In this document: piece after piece, positions 23,009 through 34,984 of the stretch
Numbering within the stretch: position 1 is the stretch's first letter
Layout: each line of letters starts with the position of its first letter
From: Hermodice carunculata
Taxonomy: Eukaryota; Annelida; Polychaeta; Eunicida; Amphinomidae
Assembly (NCBI GenBank): GCA_964020975.1
Contig: OZ026628.1
Span: 56,247,532 to 56,311,531 of the forward strand
Length of the DNA: 64,000 nt
Reading direction: 5' to 3'
Translations under genes and position numbers: made by a program
The notes under the pieces: model-generated
Databases searched by the model: none
The model's input: the letters and a program-made list of their open reading frames with translations, nothing else
What the model was told of the DNA's origin: nothing

Positions 23009-23298
23009 CAGTGGCCCCTGTCTTGAGAGGCCACTCCAATGAGAGGCCAACTGTCCTGAAAGGCCACTCCAATGAGAGGCCAACTGTCCTGAAAGGCCAC
23101 TCCAATGAAAGGCCAACTGTCCTGAAAGGCCACTTTTGGGCCTGCCTTTGGGGGTGGCCTCTCAAGAGAGGGACTTCTGTATATTGTACATGCATATGTG
23201 CATAATGTACACGCACATATACCCAGAAGGGCTGACCCTCTAAGGAGTGGCCACTTTCCTCTGGTCCCAAGGGTGCCCACTCCTCAGAGGTTTCACTG
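23009..23298. mobile_element. pogo/Tigger-like MITE (GAGAGGCCACT word family)
   Basis: A 290-bp element flanked by TA at 23007-23008 and 23299-23300. The left end is CAGTGGCCCCTGTC and the right end is CAGAGGTTTCACTG. Near the left end a ~33-bp unit (ACTCCAATGAGAGGCCAACT plus GTCCTGAAAGGCC) is repeated three to four times in near-perfect tandem, and the overlapping open frames there come from this array. The core is AT-rich. Confidence 0.75.
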
Positions 23299-23611
23299 TA
23301 CAAGTAAACACTGGAATTATGTGTCTGAGTAATTACTTTTTGTGTTACTTAAGTTTTAAAATGTGAACTGCTTTGATAAGCACATTTTCAGATGCTGCAC
23401 GTTTTGTATAACAGTGTGACACTTAAAAAATAATTTAAATGTTGAATATCTTCAAAAGTACATGTATTATAGACAGAAGTGTCAATTCATTAGTTTATAC
23501 TATGGGTGCATCTTATGATCTTAAAATGAAAGTTGTAAAATTCAATTTACCCTAATAATTAAGGCACACCGGGAAAACTTTGATTTTCAGAAGCATTTCT
23601 CCAGTATAATT

Positions 23612-24300
23612 ATGTCTGGGTGCGAACCCAGACATTTTGTTTCTCCTAGAATTCTTTTTTCTTTCTTTCTTCTTTGGGACCAAATTTTTCCAGAGTTTTT
23701 CTTGGGACACTATTATTCTGAAAACCACCAAACTTGCCATGGCTGACTGACTGGTTACCAGTGAAATTGTGCATATCCTTTGGAATAGTCATGACATTTA
23801 AAATTATGCAAATTAGGGGCAAATAAAGATTTAAAAGCTCTATATCTTCAAGGATATTATAGATAGACACAAATTTCTAACTTACACATGTAGGTCTGAG
23901 ACATCTGTGAATCTTATGGACAGTGAACAAAAGTTGTAGAATTTAAAATTATGCTAATCAGGGACACTTGAATCAATTTTTAAGTTTTATATCTCCCAAA
24001 CTATTGTAGATACAGGTGCTATTCCAATTTCAATTCATAGGTTTGTAACATAGCTTCTTCTAATGAACCACAGACCAAAGTTGTAGCTTTTCAATTTATG
24101 CACATTAGGTGCATGCAAAAAATCGAAATCCTGAATAGCTTCAGAACTGTTCTCATTTTGAAGGCACACAGACAGATTCGCTGTCAAGGAAATCTTCTTT
24201 TCAAGTCTATGCTGCATTTTCCTGCAGAGTTGCACCAACAATACTGTTCACTATTCAGTGGTAGTTACCATGTAATGGATGTTCCATAAACCTCAAAGCA
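23612..24300 (-). mobile_element. tandem-core element (family 2, copy 1)
   Basis: In minus orientation it ends with the hairpin ATGTCTGGGT-TCGC-ACCCAGACAT at 23612-23635. Next comes a short TTCT/AGAA microsatellite (23655-23675), then about three to four diverged ~140-bp units. Units carry words such as AAAATTATGCAAATTAGG, AGTTGTAG and CTATTGTAGATA. The same hairpin, microsatellite and unit words occur in opposite orientation at 37990-39603. Confidence 0.65.
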
Positions 24301-24699
24301 CAACATTCCTATTGGTTGGAATCTAATGGTGGACACCTTGCTTATGGAATGTAGATTTTATCTTCCTTGAAAAAAAAAATGATACCAAAAAATTCTTAAC
24401 ACTTCAACACATATCCAGTAATTAGGGTGATTATCTTAATAAGCTAGAACCTAAGGTTCATGAAAACCTTCCTTTAATAGCAACCATTGGCCTACCATCC
24501 ATCATTACCAAGATACCAGCTAATACATAAATGTCAGTTTGATCTTTGAAGTTCATTCAAAGTCAAATTTACAACACTGACAGAAACCCCATAGGCATTC
24601 TCCTATCTATATTTAAAAGCATCCATGCCCCCGGGGTACACCATTAACAAGATAGAAGCCAGTACGTCAGATTAGCTGCCGTCCCTGCCGAGTAATGGT

Positions 24700-25561
24700 A
24701 ACACATACAAGTACATGGCCCATTAATAAGTTAAGTAAAGTCAAAATTTTATTGACATTCAAATACAGGTCAAGGTGAAGTTGAGAAAGCTTTATTTGGT
24801 CTAGAACATACATTCATACAGTAAAAACACAGTATAAATGTTTATACCTGGGACACTCTACACTAAGACTCCTCAGAGTAGCTGTCATGTAGGCCACCCT
24901 AGCTTTACATTAGATTGTGCCACATAATTACGTCATGTGCTTGTTGTTAACAATTAACCAAACGGATATTAAGGTACATGTAGGTAGACCAAATATCAAT
25001 GGTACCAGTACCTTAAATGATTATAATTAAGTATTACAAATATAGCAATTTGCAGTATTGCAGTTAGTTTCATAGTTGTTGATGATAAAGAAACTTGGCA
25101 TATTGTATGTATCCTTTGAAAGAATGTGCGTGAATTTTGGACAGGACTATCTCAGGTAGGTATAGTTTTCATTAATTAAGTCTGCAATTTTGTGTCTTCT
25201 GCATAAAGGATTAATCTTTGTATTCGTGAATGATATTGGCACCGTAGGGGTTAAAATGGGAATGTTATGTATTGCTGCATCATATCTGTGTGGGGTGATT
25301 ACATTTCTCCTAGGTCCATCAGTCATGAAAACTTTTAAGATTGGCCAAAACCACATGACATAAACATTCTACATTCCAAATAGCACCAATTAAGACTTTA
25401 GGTTGCTCAGGTCTTATGCTCTACATTGTATGTACACTAATGATCCTGAATAAGAAGTGGAAACAGGTGTAACTCCTAATTATCAAAAATTTCTCGGAAT
25501 ACGTGACTAGGTTTATAGACTATATCCATCAGTGCCTCTCCCATTCATCCAAGTTGTTTTG
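24700..25561. other. no assigned gene; one minus-strand open frame
   Basis: A minus-strand frame at 25147-25356 reads RRNVITPHRYDAAIHNIPIL then PTVPISFTNTKINPLCRRHK and ends YLR. It has a balanced composition but no motif I recognise and no clear splice sites. It may be a LINE remnant or chance. Confidence 0.35.
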
Positions 25562-25740
25562 CTGCCATACTTTATTGTATGTGGCTACCCCTTCTGCCAA
25601 GAAAAAGTGGCCACAAACAGCAGGTGACCTGTCACAACAGGTAAATTTTACAAAGAAACGGACTTGTATGTTCAAGCCAAGTGACCACAAAAAGTAATGC
25701 GGCTGCTCACAGCAGTGATTGCATACAGCAGGTACCACTG
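25562..25740. mobile_element. pogo/Tigger-like MITE (GTGGCCAC word family, copy 2)
   Basis: A diverged copy of the element at 849-1020, sharing AAGTGGCCACA, CAGCAGGTGACCTGTCAC and GTGACCACAAAAAG in order. The right end GCAGGTACCACTG is followed by TA. The left end is degraded. Confidence 0.6.
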
Positions 25741-25742
25741 TA

Positions 25743-27140
25743 TGTATTGCAATAACAGCTCTAGTCAGTTATCACAGTGTTTAGATTGTAGAGTAGAACC
25801 GGTATATACCGGTATATACCAGTACATACTGCTACTGTCCCATTTGTATCTTAAAAACTTCATCCATTTGACTGGTACCTTTACAACTGGTGTTTCTGGG
25901 TTTGACTAGTTTTAAGGCAAAGACCAGCTGACGATAATCAGATTCAGCTCCTTTGGGAGCTATATTGAAATTTTCACCTTCACTCTGATTGGCCGCCAGT
26001 GAATAAATTTGTATTTTCGTTTGCTTTATTATTTTACTACGGATGTGTACACAATTAAGCAATTAAAGTAAAGCTGGTATGTAAAGGAAAATACAAATTT
26101 ATTTACTGGCGACCATTCAGAACGAAGGAGAAAATTGAGTCCGTACGCTGGGGTCACTTCTGTTGAATGAAGAGTGGGTCATTTGGAATCGAGACGCTTT
26201 GCGAGGAATAAAGTGGCCCAAGTGGGCTAAATACTTCTGGCAACTCAATCATTAGGCAGGGATTGAGAGAGTGGATTGTGACAAATCGTTTGATATATAG
26301 ATTATATGTGTTGGGGCAGCAGAATGTGTTTAAAGCAGGAAAACACCGGGGGGGGGGGGGGGGGGCGACGATTTTTGTTTGCTGCCTTCTAACCCTAATC
26401 AGTATTTTCAGTGGACAGTGACTTTGGTAGTCAGTATGAAAGGGTTCATATTGATCCGCATATGATGACAACTATTCTGCTGGTTGCCCCTGTGCTGTGT
26501 AGAATTTAATTTGTCGAATGAATGTAATGTACAATATATATAGTGAGACTTTTCCACAGTGAGCATTACCTGAAAATGTAAATACAATGACAAACAGTGA
26601 CCAGTTGTAGGCCCCAGAAATAGTATCTGGTATCCGACGTGGAAGTCGCCCCGAGGCAATAAAAAAAGGGTCAGCAATTGGCTGAGAGCCAGGTGCCCCA
26701 CTGCGTAGGGAAATTTACACCCACTGGAAAGACTACTGCATCAAAGACAAAGCTCAATGGAGAAGGTTGCCCCGATAGTGGATACAGGTCCGAAAGTACT
26801 GGCGAGTTTTTATATAAGTGGTAAACATATGTTCTCCCATAGGGAAATTTACACCCAATGGGAACACTGGCAAAGAGACATCCCGTCTCCTTGACAACAG
26901 AGTGTTAGTAAACATAAACACCTGCACACCATAGCACGTGGACCAATATTAAACCAACTGACCAGTTCGACAGTTGGCTTTCCCAACATAAAACACAATG
27001 GTTTTATGACATCCCACGTACAAATAATGGATAACGTGGACATGCAAAATTTAAGGTAAAACATAAACACAGCAGTCTTTGGGCAGGTTCTGCAGAGTTC
27101 GGACAGAACGAAACTGGTCAGACCATCCTAAAGTCTCTTC
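25743..27140. other. no gene recognised
   Basis: Contains tandem GGTATATACC words (25800-25825) and an 18-G run at 26348-26365. The duplicated short phrase GGGAAATTTACACCCA occurs near 26708 and 26843. No supported exon. Confidence 0.45.
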
Positions 27141-27380
27141 TCAGGCAAAAGCTGCACAGACAGGCACTTTTCGCCATCTTGGCCCTTGGCTAGTCTTCTC
27201 ATTCCCTACAAAGATGACACCTTTTTTGTCTCTCTGCATACCCCCAGCTTCAGCTCGTTGGGTCGTTACTTGGGGCTGGTAGTCTGGTACTGTATCCTGC
27301 CTCGCCGATGAGCTTTCTAGGTATTTCCCGAGCAGAACCAGCTCCAGGTGTACCAGTGGTGTTAATTTGTGTCTAGACAT
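27141..27380 (-). CDS. candidate small ORF or exon, unknown protein
   Basis: The 80-codon minus-strand frame starts MSRHKLTPLVHLELVLLGK and ends RWRKVPVCAAFA. It is rich in polar and charged residues and GC-richer than its surroundings. A possible acceptor, ATATCCATCAG, lies four bases upstream of the ATG. A strong donor AAG|GTAAGG lies ~50 bp further upstream on the same strand, so an exon pair with a very short intron is possible. No domain recognised. It may be a host exon or chance. Confidence 0.3.
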   Translation of the reverse strand: MSRHKLTPLVHLELVLLGKYLESSSARQDTVPDYQPQVTTQRAEAGGMQRDKKGVIFVGNEKTSQGPRWRKVPVCAAFA

Positions 27381-27790
27381 TCCTCTGATGGATATTAATG
27401 CATGTGCCAAGACAACAATGAGCGAGTCCTTACCTTTATATCCTCAGTGACCTTGGGACAGAAGATCAAGGTCACCCAGATTATGTAATACAAGAGGCCC
27501 ATAGGCCTGGTGCTGTGCTGACATTGCCATTGATGTCCAAGCTACACCCTGCCATAACAAAATCACCTCTTTCAAATTTATAGGTATGGTGACCTCACCA
27601 AAATTTGTTATGGTCACTGATATATCAAATTCTAGCTTTGGACATTGTCCATATATCACATAAATTTGGCAAGTCTAATCCAATCATTTTTCCAAATATG
27701 GAATTTTACATCTTAAAAACCTATTTTGTCTCATAATTTTTCTTCAAATTATAGGTAGCACCACTAGTATCATTAGCAACTTAGACTTAA

Positions 27791-29734
27791 GGACAGGTAA
27801 GACACCAAAAATAAATCCCACTTTAGTCGATCGTAGCTCAAAATGTATTTGTGTTAGGATAACATATCATTTATGTGTGTACTCGTCATACTCCAAAGAG
27901 TTTATATGTCCCGTATTTGGGTGTCTGTGATGTTAATTGTTAAATAAACAATTGAAAGTTGACCGCAAAGCATCCACCCCATAAATGTCGATATAAGTCA
28001 CTAATTATTTGTGATAAATCATAATTACACTTGGATCTTAATCCTGCCATATTGACAACAAAAAACCATCCTGTGATTTTTTATGTTTGGTTTCGTTTTT
28101 CTGTTATCCATCCTCAAAGTTTGACGTTTCAATTTTCCCTTTGATTTTCAGGATGTTCATTTTCTTCATTTCATAGAAAATGAATGAAGCAAAATTTAGA
28201 AAATTGCTGAATCGTTTTTACAGTTCAGACATTAAAGAATCAAAAGCCGTTAACCGGATTAAATTTCGACCAGCCATTTTCTTGTAATAATCATTCTTAT
28301 GTGGGGCTCTCGTCCTATTATCCTTTCTGAGAAAACAAGCTTCAAAGGCCTTCGACATTGATCATTTGCCTCTGAAACAATACCCTTTGCTCAAGTTGAA
28401 CTGATATTTGTACAAAACGTAGTAAACATCGTCCCTGAACATTTGGGGAGGTTGTCAATCAATTCTCGGCCAATCACATTATTTGGGCTAATACAGCCTA
28501 TGTCAAAATTTTACAGAGGAACGTGTGCAATATGGACAATAGAACTTCTATGTATATAAGTTAGACAGGTACAGGTTAGCTTATGGAGAGTAAAGAGTTC
28601 GGACTACGGAATAGGGTAATGACTACTAGGAAGTGGTTTTGGACAAAAAGACACAAATACAATAAATAAAAGAGCCTTTGAAGTACGGAAAACATTATTC
28701 AGCGATCTGTCAAACGGCGACAGCGACAGTCTGGTTTCAAAGTGTGATGTCATGGAGGTGGCCCTTCAGGCCCCGAGACCTCAAACCTGGCAACGAAAAT
28801 TGTGTTGCCTTGCTTCGGTGGGGTGGCCTGCGGCCGCTCGTGGTCAGTGTACGGATGGCAGGTTTGGTCTTCCGCCCCCTACCTCTTCATCCCGTTTTTA
28901 GGGATAGTGTTTTATTGTGTTTACTCGTCTCCTATCTGTATACTTCATGTAGTTAGCTTGTTAGACTTGTCTTTACACTTTACTTAGTTAGCTTGTCATT
29001 ATTTTGTAGTTGTTTTCTCAATGAGTTTCATTTCTCTTTCCAACCTGAGCTTTGTAATGCTATTTTGTGTGTTTTCTCTGCTGTTCACGCTTATGCTTAT
29101 TTCGATGTGTTTATTTGTACTTTTATTTCCTCACCCCTGGGTTCCGATAAAGTATTATTATGTGCGTGGGTATTGTTGATTGAGGTGTCAGTTTTTTTCC
29201 CCGCCTGTCTTTGGTTTGAAGGACCACTGGAATAATCCATCGCGGCACGGCCTTTGAAGTTTGAAGGGACATTGTCTGATGATTCCCGCTCCTCTTCAAC
29301 ATTTAAAGTCTCCCTTCATTAGAACGCAAAACAAGCAAGATAACAATAAAGTAAACCAATAAGGCTATGATATGTTAGCATGTTTGCATCTGTTCCTTGC
29401 CCACAAACATACTTTTGGCATGCTGCCTTATTTTGCATTGCCGCCCTGATACCACTCTCTTTTTGCCATGGACCGTTGCTACCTGCAGCCACATGACAGG
29501 CTCTTAAGTATGATTGACAGGTAGCACTGTTATGTTTGGCGACTGAAAACCAAAAGAATGACACATGGACGTTCGGATGTCCACATGCCTGTGTGGGTTT
29601 TGGCGTTTTTCTCATATTTCTACTTTAGTTAAAAGCTCAAAATTTTGACAACTAATAGAAAGGACATTCATCTTGTAAAAAACAGTAAACTTTCAAAATC
29701 GGCCATGCAAAGGTTTTTGGTGTCTTAACTGTCC
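27791..29734. mobile_element. 1.94-kb TTAA-flanked TIR element
   Basis: Borders are TTAA then GGACAGGTAAGACACCAAAAA on the left, and TTTTTGGTGTCTTAACTGTCC then TTAA on the right. This is a 21-bp inverted repeat with one mismatch and TTAA at both sides. Flanking DNA joins into the repeat seen uninterrupted near 18225-18255, which confirms the borders. TTAA specificity is known for piggyBac and Kolobok. The termini do not start CCC, so Kolobok or another TTAA-specific group is as likely. Interior frames (28678-29235 plus, 29319-29615 minus) show no recognisable transposase. R3 copy 2 lies inside. Confidence 0.75.
28475..28680 (+). repeat. dispersed repeat R3, copy 2
   Basis: Plus orientation: GGGCTAATACAGCCTATGTC, TGCAATATGGACAATAGA, GTTAGCTTATGG, GGAATAGGGTAATGACTACT, then GGACAAAAAGACACAAATAC and an A-rich end. 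It lies within the TTAA element at 27791-29734, so it is either part of that element or a later insertion. Confidence 0.65.
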
Positions 29735-30219
29735 TTAACCTCCCTCACAATCCCACCACATTTGGTGAAGATCCACCAAAAATTAAAGACACTAGACTGT
29801 TCAACAGTTTTTTCACATTTTGACCCCTATATTACATTATATTGTATGTGGTGCCACCAATACCAGAAGGGGACTAGATTTCCATACACCCTATAAGTCT
29901 GAAAGTTATATTGGGCTAACTTGAAAACTGTGGATGGCATCGCGCTATTGAGCAAAAGTTTATGGACTTCTCTAGCATGTTACAATTATGTACCAACAAT
30001 GATTGTGAAGTCAGTGTTTGACTATAGTTAGGGATGTCAGCGAGTGGGCGTGGTCTGTGCCTCTCCTATCTGTCACATGTTAAATTTGCCCAACTTTGAA
30101 GAGTGGCCTTGCGGTCAAATATTTCATTTGCAGTTCCAATATTACATTAGTTCGATCAAGAAATATGTTTTTATTAATATGTAACTCACGGTTTCTTGTT
30201 ATTGAATGCATTTATGCGT

Positions 30220-30369
30220 AAAGCGGGGATTTTTACATGCATGGTCAAACACGCTTCTCGGTGAAATCCGCCATTTTGCATGAAAATACGCTAGACCAAG
30301 TATCGCTCATGTGATCGTTTCTCGCGTTTTTTTCCCGCGATCAGCCTCCCACGTGGTGGATCTTTGGAG
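30220..30369 (+). promoter_or_regulatory. possible CpG-richer promoter and untranslated first exon
   Basis: In otherwise CpG-poor DNA this 150-bp segment has many CpG sites. It includes words matching known promoter motifs: CCGCCATTTTG (YY1-like), TTTCCCGC (E2F-like) and CACGTG (E-box). It is followed by a donor-like GGAG|GTAAGA at 30369/30370. No coding frame is evident. This is inference from composition and motif words only. Confidence 0.3.
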
Positions 30370-32744
30370 GTAAGATGGGGTTATGCAATCTTGAAGAAAA
30401 AATTTTCAAAAAGTAATTTTTGGTGATTTTTTCGCCATTTTTACGGAGTTATCTTTAAAATATGACTCCAGAGAAGTTTATGAATGGAAAAATTTGGAAA
30501 AACAGATCAGAATACTTGATGAATTTTGGAACCAAATAAGATGAGTGCCGACACGATTGAAATAAGCGCAAATGAGCGCAATTCATTTAAAATATGATGA
30601 GCGATAATACGGCATTTGCCCATTGGAAATACCACATACATTTGCTGCCTTGTAGGCCTACCTATTTATTTGGAATTTGAATCATACTCATTGGAGGCGT
30701 TAATTTGTATTGTCCATTTCATTTGTCAGGAGTGTTGATAAATTGATATTTGTGAGAAAAAGAAAAGAAAGTTACAAAGATAATTATGCTGATTAATTAA
30801 CTATTTAACCCCCCCCCCCCTTCCAGGTTAACACCTCCATGCTAATTTAGTATTTATAACTTCAATATAAGTGATAAGTTCTCAGGCCACTAAAAAGTTA
30901 GTGGACTTGGCATTTTTTCCACATTCTGCCACAATTATGTTGTCATCAAAACAATGACCTTAGTATAATTTTAGAAAAGGTGCAGCCAGCAAATTTATGG
31001 GGGGGGGGGCACAAAATGTCATTTCCATAAAAAAATCTTTATTGCACGTTACATATTGACTTGTCTGTCCATCTGTAGGCACAATATTGAGAGCACAACT
31101 CCTACACTTCCATTTTTTTCTTTCAAACTTTGGACAGGTTGGTACAGTGACTGCACAAATGTGGCATGTAATTGTGCAAGATAAGAAGACAGAAGTTTTC
31201 AGATGTGACTGGGTATCTCCAATTACAAGGCAATCTTTGTTGGCTGCAGGGCCTGCCTATACACACAATCTTGTGTGTAACCATGTTTGCTTTTTCCCAT
31301 TCAATAAGCCATTGGCTTCAGATTTTCATTCATTTGATTCAAACTTGGTACAGTAACAATACATAACTTGCATAAGTGCAAGAAGGTCGTTATTTTGAAA
31401 TGCAGTGACATATCGCTAATTGATATGTTATCTTTCTTGGCAGCAGGGCCTGTCTGTGTTTGGGTGTGCAGGGCTTGCTTAACTTTTGTGTGCAAGTCCT
31501 CTAAATTTTTTTGCATGATCCAGTACAGGGACCAAAGTGTATGCGAATGGGTACACATTATCAAGTGTGTTGATTGGCAACAATTGTTCTAGTTTGATCT
31601 GTTCTGATCTGAATGTTTTTCTTGTTTTTTTTCCACAAAATTGGACAACCATCACCAAAATCATTTTGCCAATTATTTCAAATTACATGTACAGAAAATT
31701 CTAGACGCACTCTTAAACTTTATTTTGTTGACCAGTGGTGAAGTAGAGTTTTTTTCCCCTCACAAATTCTTCCAAAATGAATTTCTATCAATTTCTTCCC
31801 CAGTTCCAAAGAAGTATCATTTGATAGATCATCAAAAATGTTTCAGTTTTGTCTTCATCCTTAGGTTAATCAGTTTGCTCATTTCATAAGGATATTTAGG
31901 CAGAGAGTTCTGCCACTTTGAACTTTGATTGGAACCATTGCATTGATACTCCAGTAATATTGCCTTGTATATGGGTAATGATGCTGCCTGCATGCATGGT
32001 GGCTATTGAAAATGTACTGGTTTGTTGACACTGAGTGATTGTGAATGCATGGTAAAAGAGATGCGTATGACCAACACATTTCATTTTCAACATTTTCATC
32101 ACTTATTCAAATGCATTGGGAGCAACATGCATCTGCTGTTTCATGTACATGTACCTCCCCTCATAAAGGGGTGAAATTTTGTAACAACACAAACACTACA
32201 TGTATCCACTTTTCCCTTTTTTTATTGCGGGGGGGGGGGGGGGGGGGGGAGGGGGAGGGCATGATTGAATATGGTACCTTCTTACATTTTTATGATCAAC
32301 ATTACATTTGGATTTCATGCTCCTCCCCGCACCCCCCTCCCAAAGGGGGATACAATGTCATTCCCCTGATTAACAATGCACCGGTGACAAAAATTTCAAA
32401 AATGCAGGTTGCATGTATTTGGTAGATGTGAAGTTTTTAGTGTTGATACAGCATATTTAAACAATCATTTACAGGGTTCATGCATTTTTCAAAATCCTTG
32501 CAAGTCCATGAATTTCATTTTCTGTTTCGAAGGCTTCACCAGTCACTGAACTAAGTTTATTTATTAATTTGAAGCAACACAAGCTGAGAAATAATACAAA
32601 TTATTTATAGTGTACCAATCAATTGTCAGATAATGGTACTGCTATGTCTGCAATGTTGACATGCATTGATTGTTTACTGAGATCAAAGTGATCACATCAT
32701 AAACTATCATTGAATGAAATTACATAGGTAGTTTTGATTTTCAG
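30370..32744. other. intron-like or intergenic interval, no repeats named
   Basis: A diverged duplication is visible: AATCTTTGTTGGCTGCAGGG near 31230 and TATCTTTCTTGGCAGCAGGG near 31430, with similar flanks about 205 bp apart. G-runs lie near 31000 and 32229-32250. If the promoter-like segment at 30220 and the possible exon at 32745 belong together, this would be an intron. Confidence 0.35.
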
Positions 32745-32841
32745 GTGTACAGACATGCAAGAGATTGGTATTCATGATCCGGGGCAAGCTACAGACAGCA
32801 AAGATGACACACCAAAGATGCCTTCAACAGATATATTGTGA
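32745..32841 (+). CDS. candidate terminal coding exon, unknown protein
   Basis: The acceptor TTTTGATTTTCAG ends at 32744. After one base the frame runs CTDMQEIGIHDPGQATDSKD, then DTPKMPSTDIL and a stop. The other two frames close early. The composition (polar, Asp/Pro/Thr rich) is plausible for a protein C-terminus. AATAAA occurs at 32924-32929, a suitable distance for a poly(A) signal. No domain recognised, and a chance origin is possible. Confidence 0.3.
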
Positions 32842-33208
32842 CCATGGCATTTCCCAGGAAGGAAATATTGAGCATATTCAAGTAAACAATACTTGTGGGA
32901 CAGAAAATGTTTGTCCCCAACTAAATAAAAGCCAAAAGTAAAATTTGGGTCAGAGTACGGGATACAACCAAGAGTAGAGTCTTATCTTAACACTGGTATA
33001 TTTCAGACATTCTGGAGCGACTTCTTGTCATTTACAGTCTTCATGCACATTCAGTTGACATTAATCAACTGCTTACAGTGTCTGTTGCTCTTTGTTTTGT
33101 TCATGTGTAAAATACATGTATATGTGAATTGTTCGCCCTGGACTTACTGTCATGTTCTTTATATCATTTGCATTCATTTTTTTCAATATTTCTTTAATAG
33201 CAAATCAA

Positions 33209-33291
33209 ACTCAAAGGAAGAATACATCAACATTATGAATTATACGTTTTAAATGTATAATTTATAATACTGATGTATTCTTCCTTTGAGT
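33209..33291. repeat. ~38-bp-arm palindrome (hairpin)
   Basis: The left arm begins ACTCAAAGGAAGAATACATC and the right arm ends GATGTATTCTTCCTTTGAGT. These outer 20 bp match perfectly, and pairing continues inward with four mismatches to a loop of about 5 bases (TTTAA). It could be a fold-back MITE or a small-RNA precursor. Confidence 0.8.
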
Positions 33292-33299
33292 CCAATGTT

Positions 33300-34984
33300 G
33301 GAAGTTTATGAATACATTAACATAAAAATGGAGTAGAATACACATGACAGTAAGTTTGGGTCTTGTTAAGATCTATGGATTAGTATGGTTAATTGTTAGA
33401 TGCACACGAATGGTCCAGGACCCACTGGACTATATATTATAACTAGGTTTAAATACTACCAGTCTCTATTTGGTGCCACTGTTGATCCAGTGGTGCCAAA
33501 GGCACTCATCAGCAGGCGAAACCCTTGGTATAATGTGGAACAGAATTTGAAAAAATCATTAATCAACACTGTAAAATTAAAAGTTATACTAAGTAGACAT
33601 TAATAAAAACATGCAGCATGCACATAAGATTATGTAACTTGTTCAGTAATGTGGTACTTAAAAAATTACATGTCGGCATCATGCAATTTTAACATTTTCT
33701 AAGATTCTGAATTATTAAGCTGAAACAGCACATGAAGCATGCTCCATAAACCAGTTAGAATGAATTTACTCAGTTCTTACAAATATCTGCCACATCCAAT
33801 TTGAAAGATCTCTCCAGTAAATAGCGGGAAAACCTATATAGCTTCTGGGGGCTCTGTCCCCCCCCCCCCATTAGGGGATGCCCCCAAGACCCCTGCTAGG
33901 GGTTACCCCAGACCCCCCAAACTGCCCTTTGCAGATGGATATATGTCTGCTCTTTTCACAACCTGCATACAACAGTACAACACTGCATTCTGTGAGGCCA
34001 TACCGACTTACAAGTTAACAAAGTCAGGTTGTGGGCAAGTTACTCGGTGACGTGACGATCTGGGTATATAGTTAACACCTCATAAAATGTAGTCAAGCCG
34101 GCTGTCAAGTTAATAAATGAAAGATGAAATATGATTCATGATATAAACAAACTGTGAAACAAATTTTTCACAGCAAGTTCTGCCTGTGTATTCTAAAAAC
34201 ATCAATTACATTTATAAGGTGATGTTAACATCATCCTCAACATGCAATTTAAAAAGGGGCGTGACACCATTAATTATTACATTTGACAATATATTTACAT
34301 TTTTTCCATTCAATCATTGTTAATAGCCTTCTTTTTATATGAAGTTTAACATATTTCATGGTTGACTTCCTACAAACAATGGAAATCATCAAAATTTTTG
34401 CATTTATGTTGAGTACTGATGAAAATCCTGAAAAATTGAGATTTTTCGAAATTTTCGTTTTTAGGGTTAACTTTAACCCCCAGTATCTTCTCTGCTAACT
34501 TACCTACAGGAATGAAACTTACATTTATGAGCTTGTCATGGAATTACCAGTCCAATGATGTATAACTTGTATATATGTGTATCATAGTTTTAGAATTATA
34601 AAATTATAACAGAAATGTGGAAAAATGGCAGAAAAACGCTGTTTTTCCAAAAATTTTGATCCTCCATAACATTTGACCTAATTGACCTACAGCAAAAAGA
34701 ATGATATCTTTGTATTTCTGGTAACAAGACCTTTCCAATGGTGTATCATTTGTATATATAGGATGATTTTTTGAAAAATCTCCGACAACCCTACTATAGT
34801 CACCTCTACACCCAAGTGATGAAACAGGAGGAACAAACAATCAATGATGGTTTCTGACTGTAGACAGACTAGAGAAAATCTCTAGGTGGGTTTAAGTTAA
34901 CTTTACAGTATACTAAAGTCTATTGCCCTACCACCACTTCTATGTTAGCCCTACCTTAATCTATAGATTAATATAATCTATTAC
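33300..34984. other. no gene recognised
   Basis: AT-rich. Contains a C-run with GGGGATGCCCCCAAG-type sequence near 33860-33920. No coding or repeat family assigned. Confidence 0.45.

Larger units (their letters stand above)
27489..30000 (+). mobile_element. long repeat, GGCC subfamily copy, split by a TTAA transposon
   Basis: The left end CAAGAGGCCCATAGGCC forms a GGCC/GGCC hairpin, followed by GTGCTGTGCTGAC. The body is collinear with 17807-18379 up to 27786 and resumes at 29739 (CCTCCCTCACAATCCCACC). It continues to the block GGGCTAACTTGAAAACTGTGG near 29920, also present at 5745 in the 2504-5900 copy. The right-end hairpin is not visible. Confidence 0.6.

Noticed and set aside
28740-29240. 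GC-rich then T-rich stretch that might be an LTR leader
   Set aside because: No paired LTR, primer-binding site or coding region could be shown. It lies inside a TIR element.
33493-33512. Minus-strand CTGATGAG followed by a GTGCC-TTT-GGCAC stem, as in hammerhead ribozymes linked to Penelope-like elements
   Set aside because: The GAAA box that must follow stem II is absent and the segment is 1.5 kb from the Penelope-like relic. The match is core half only.
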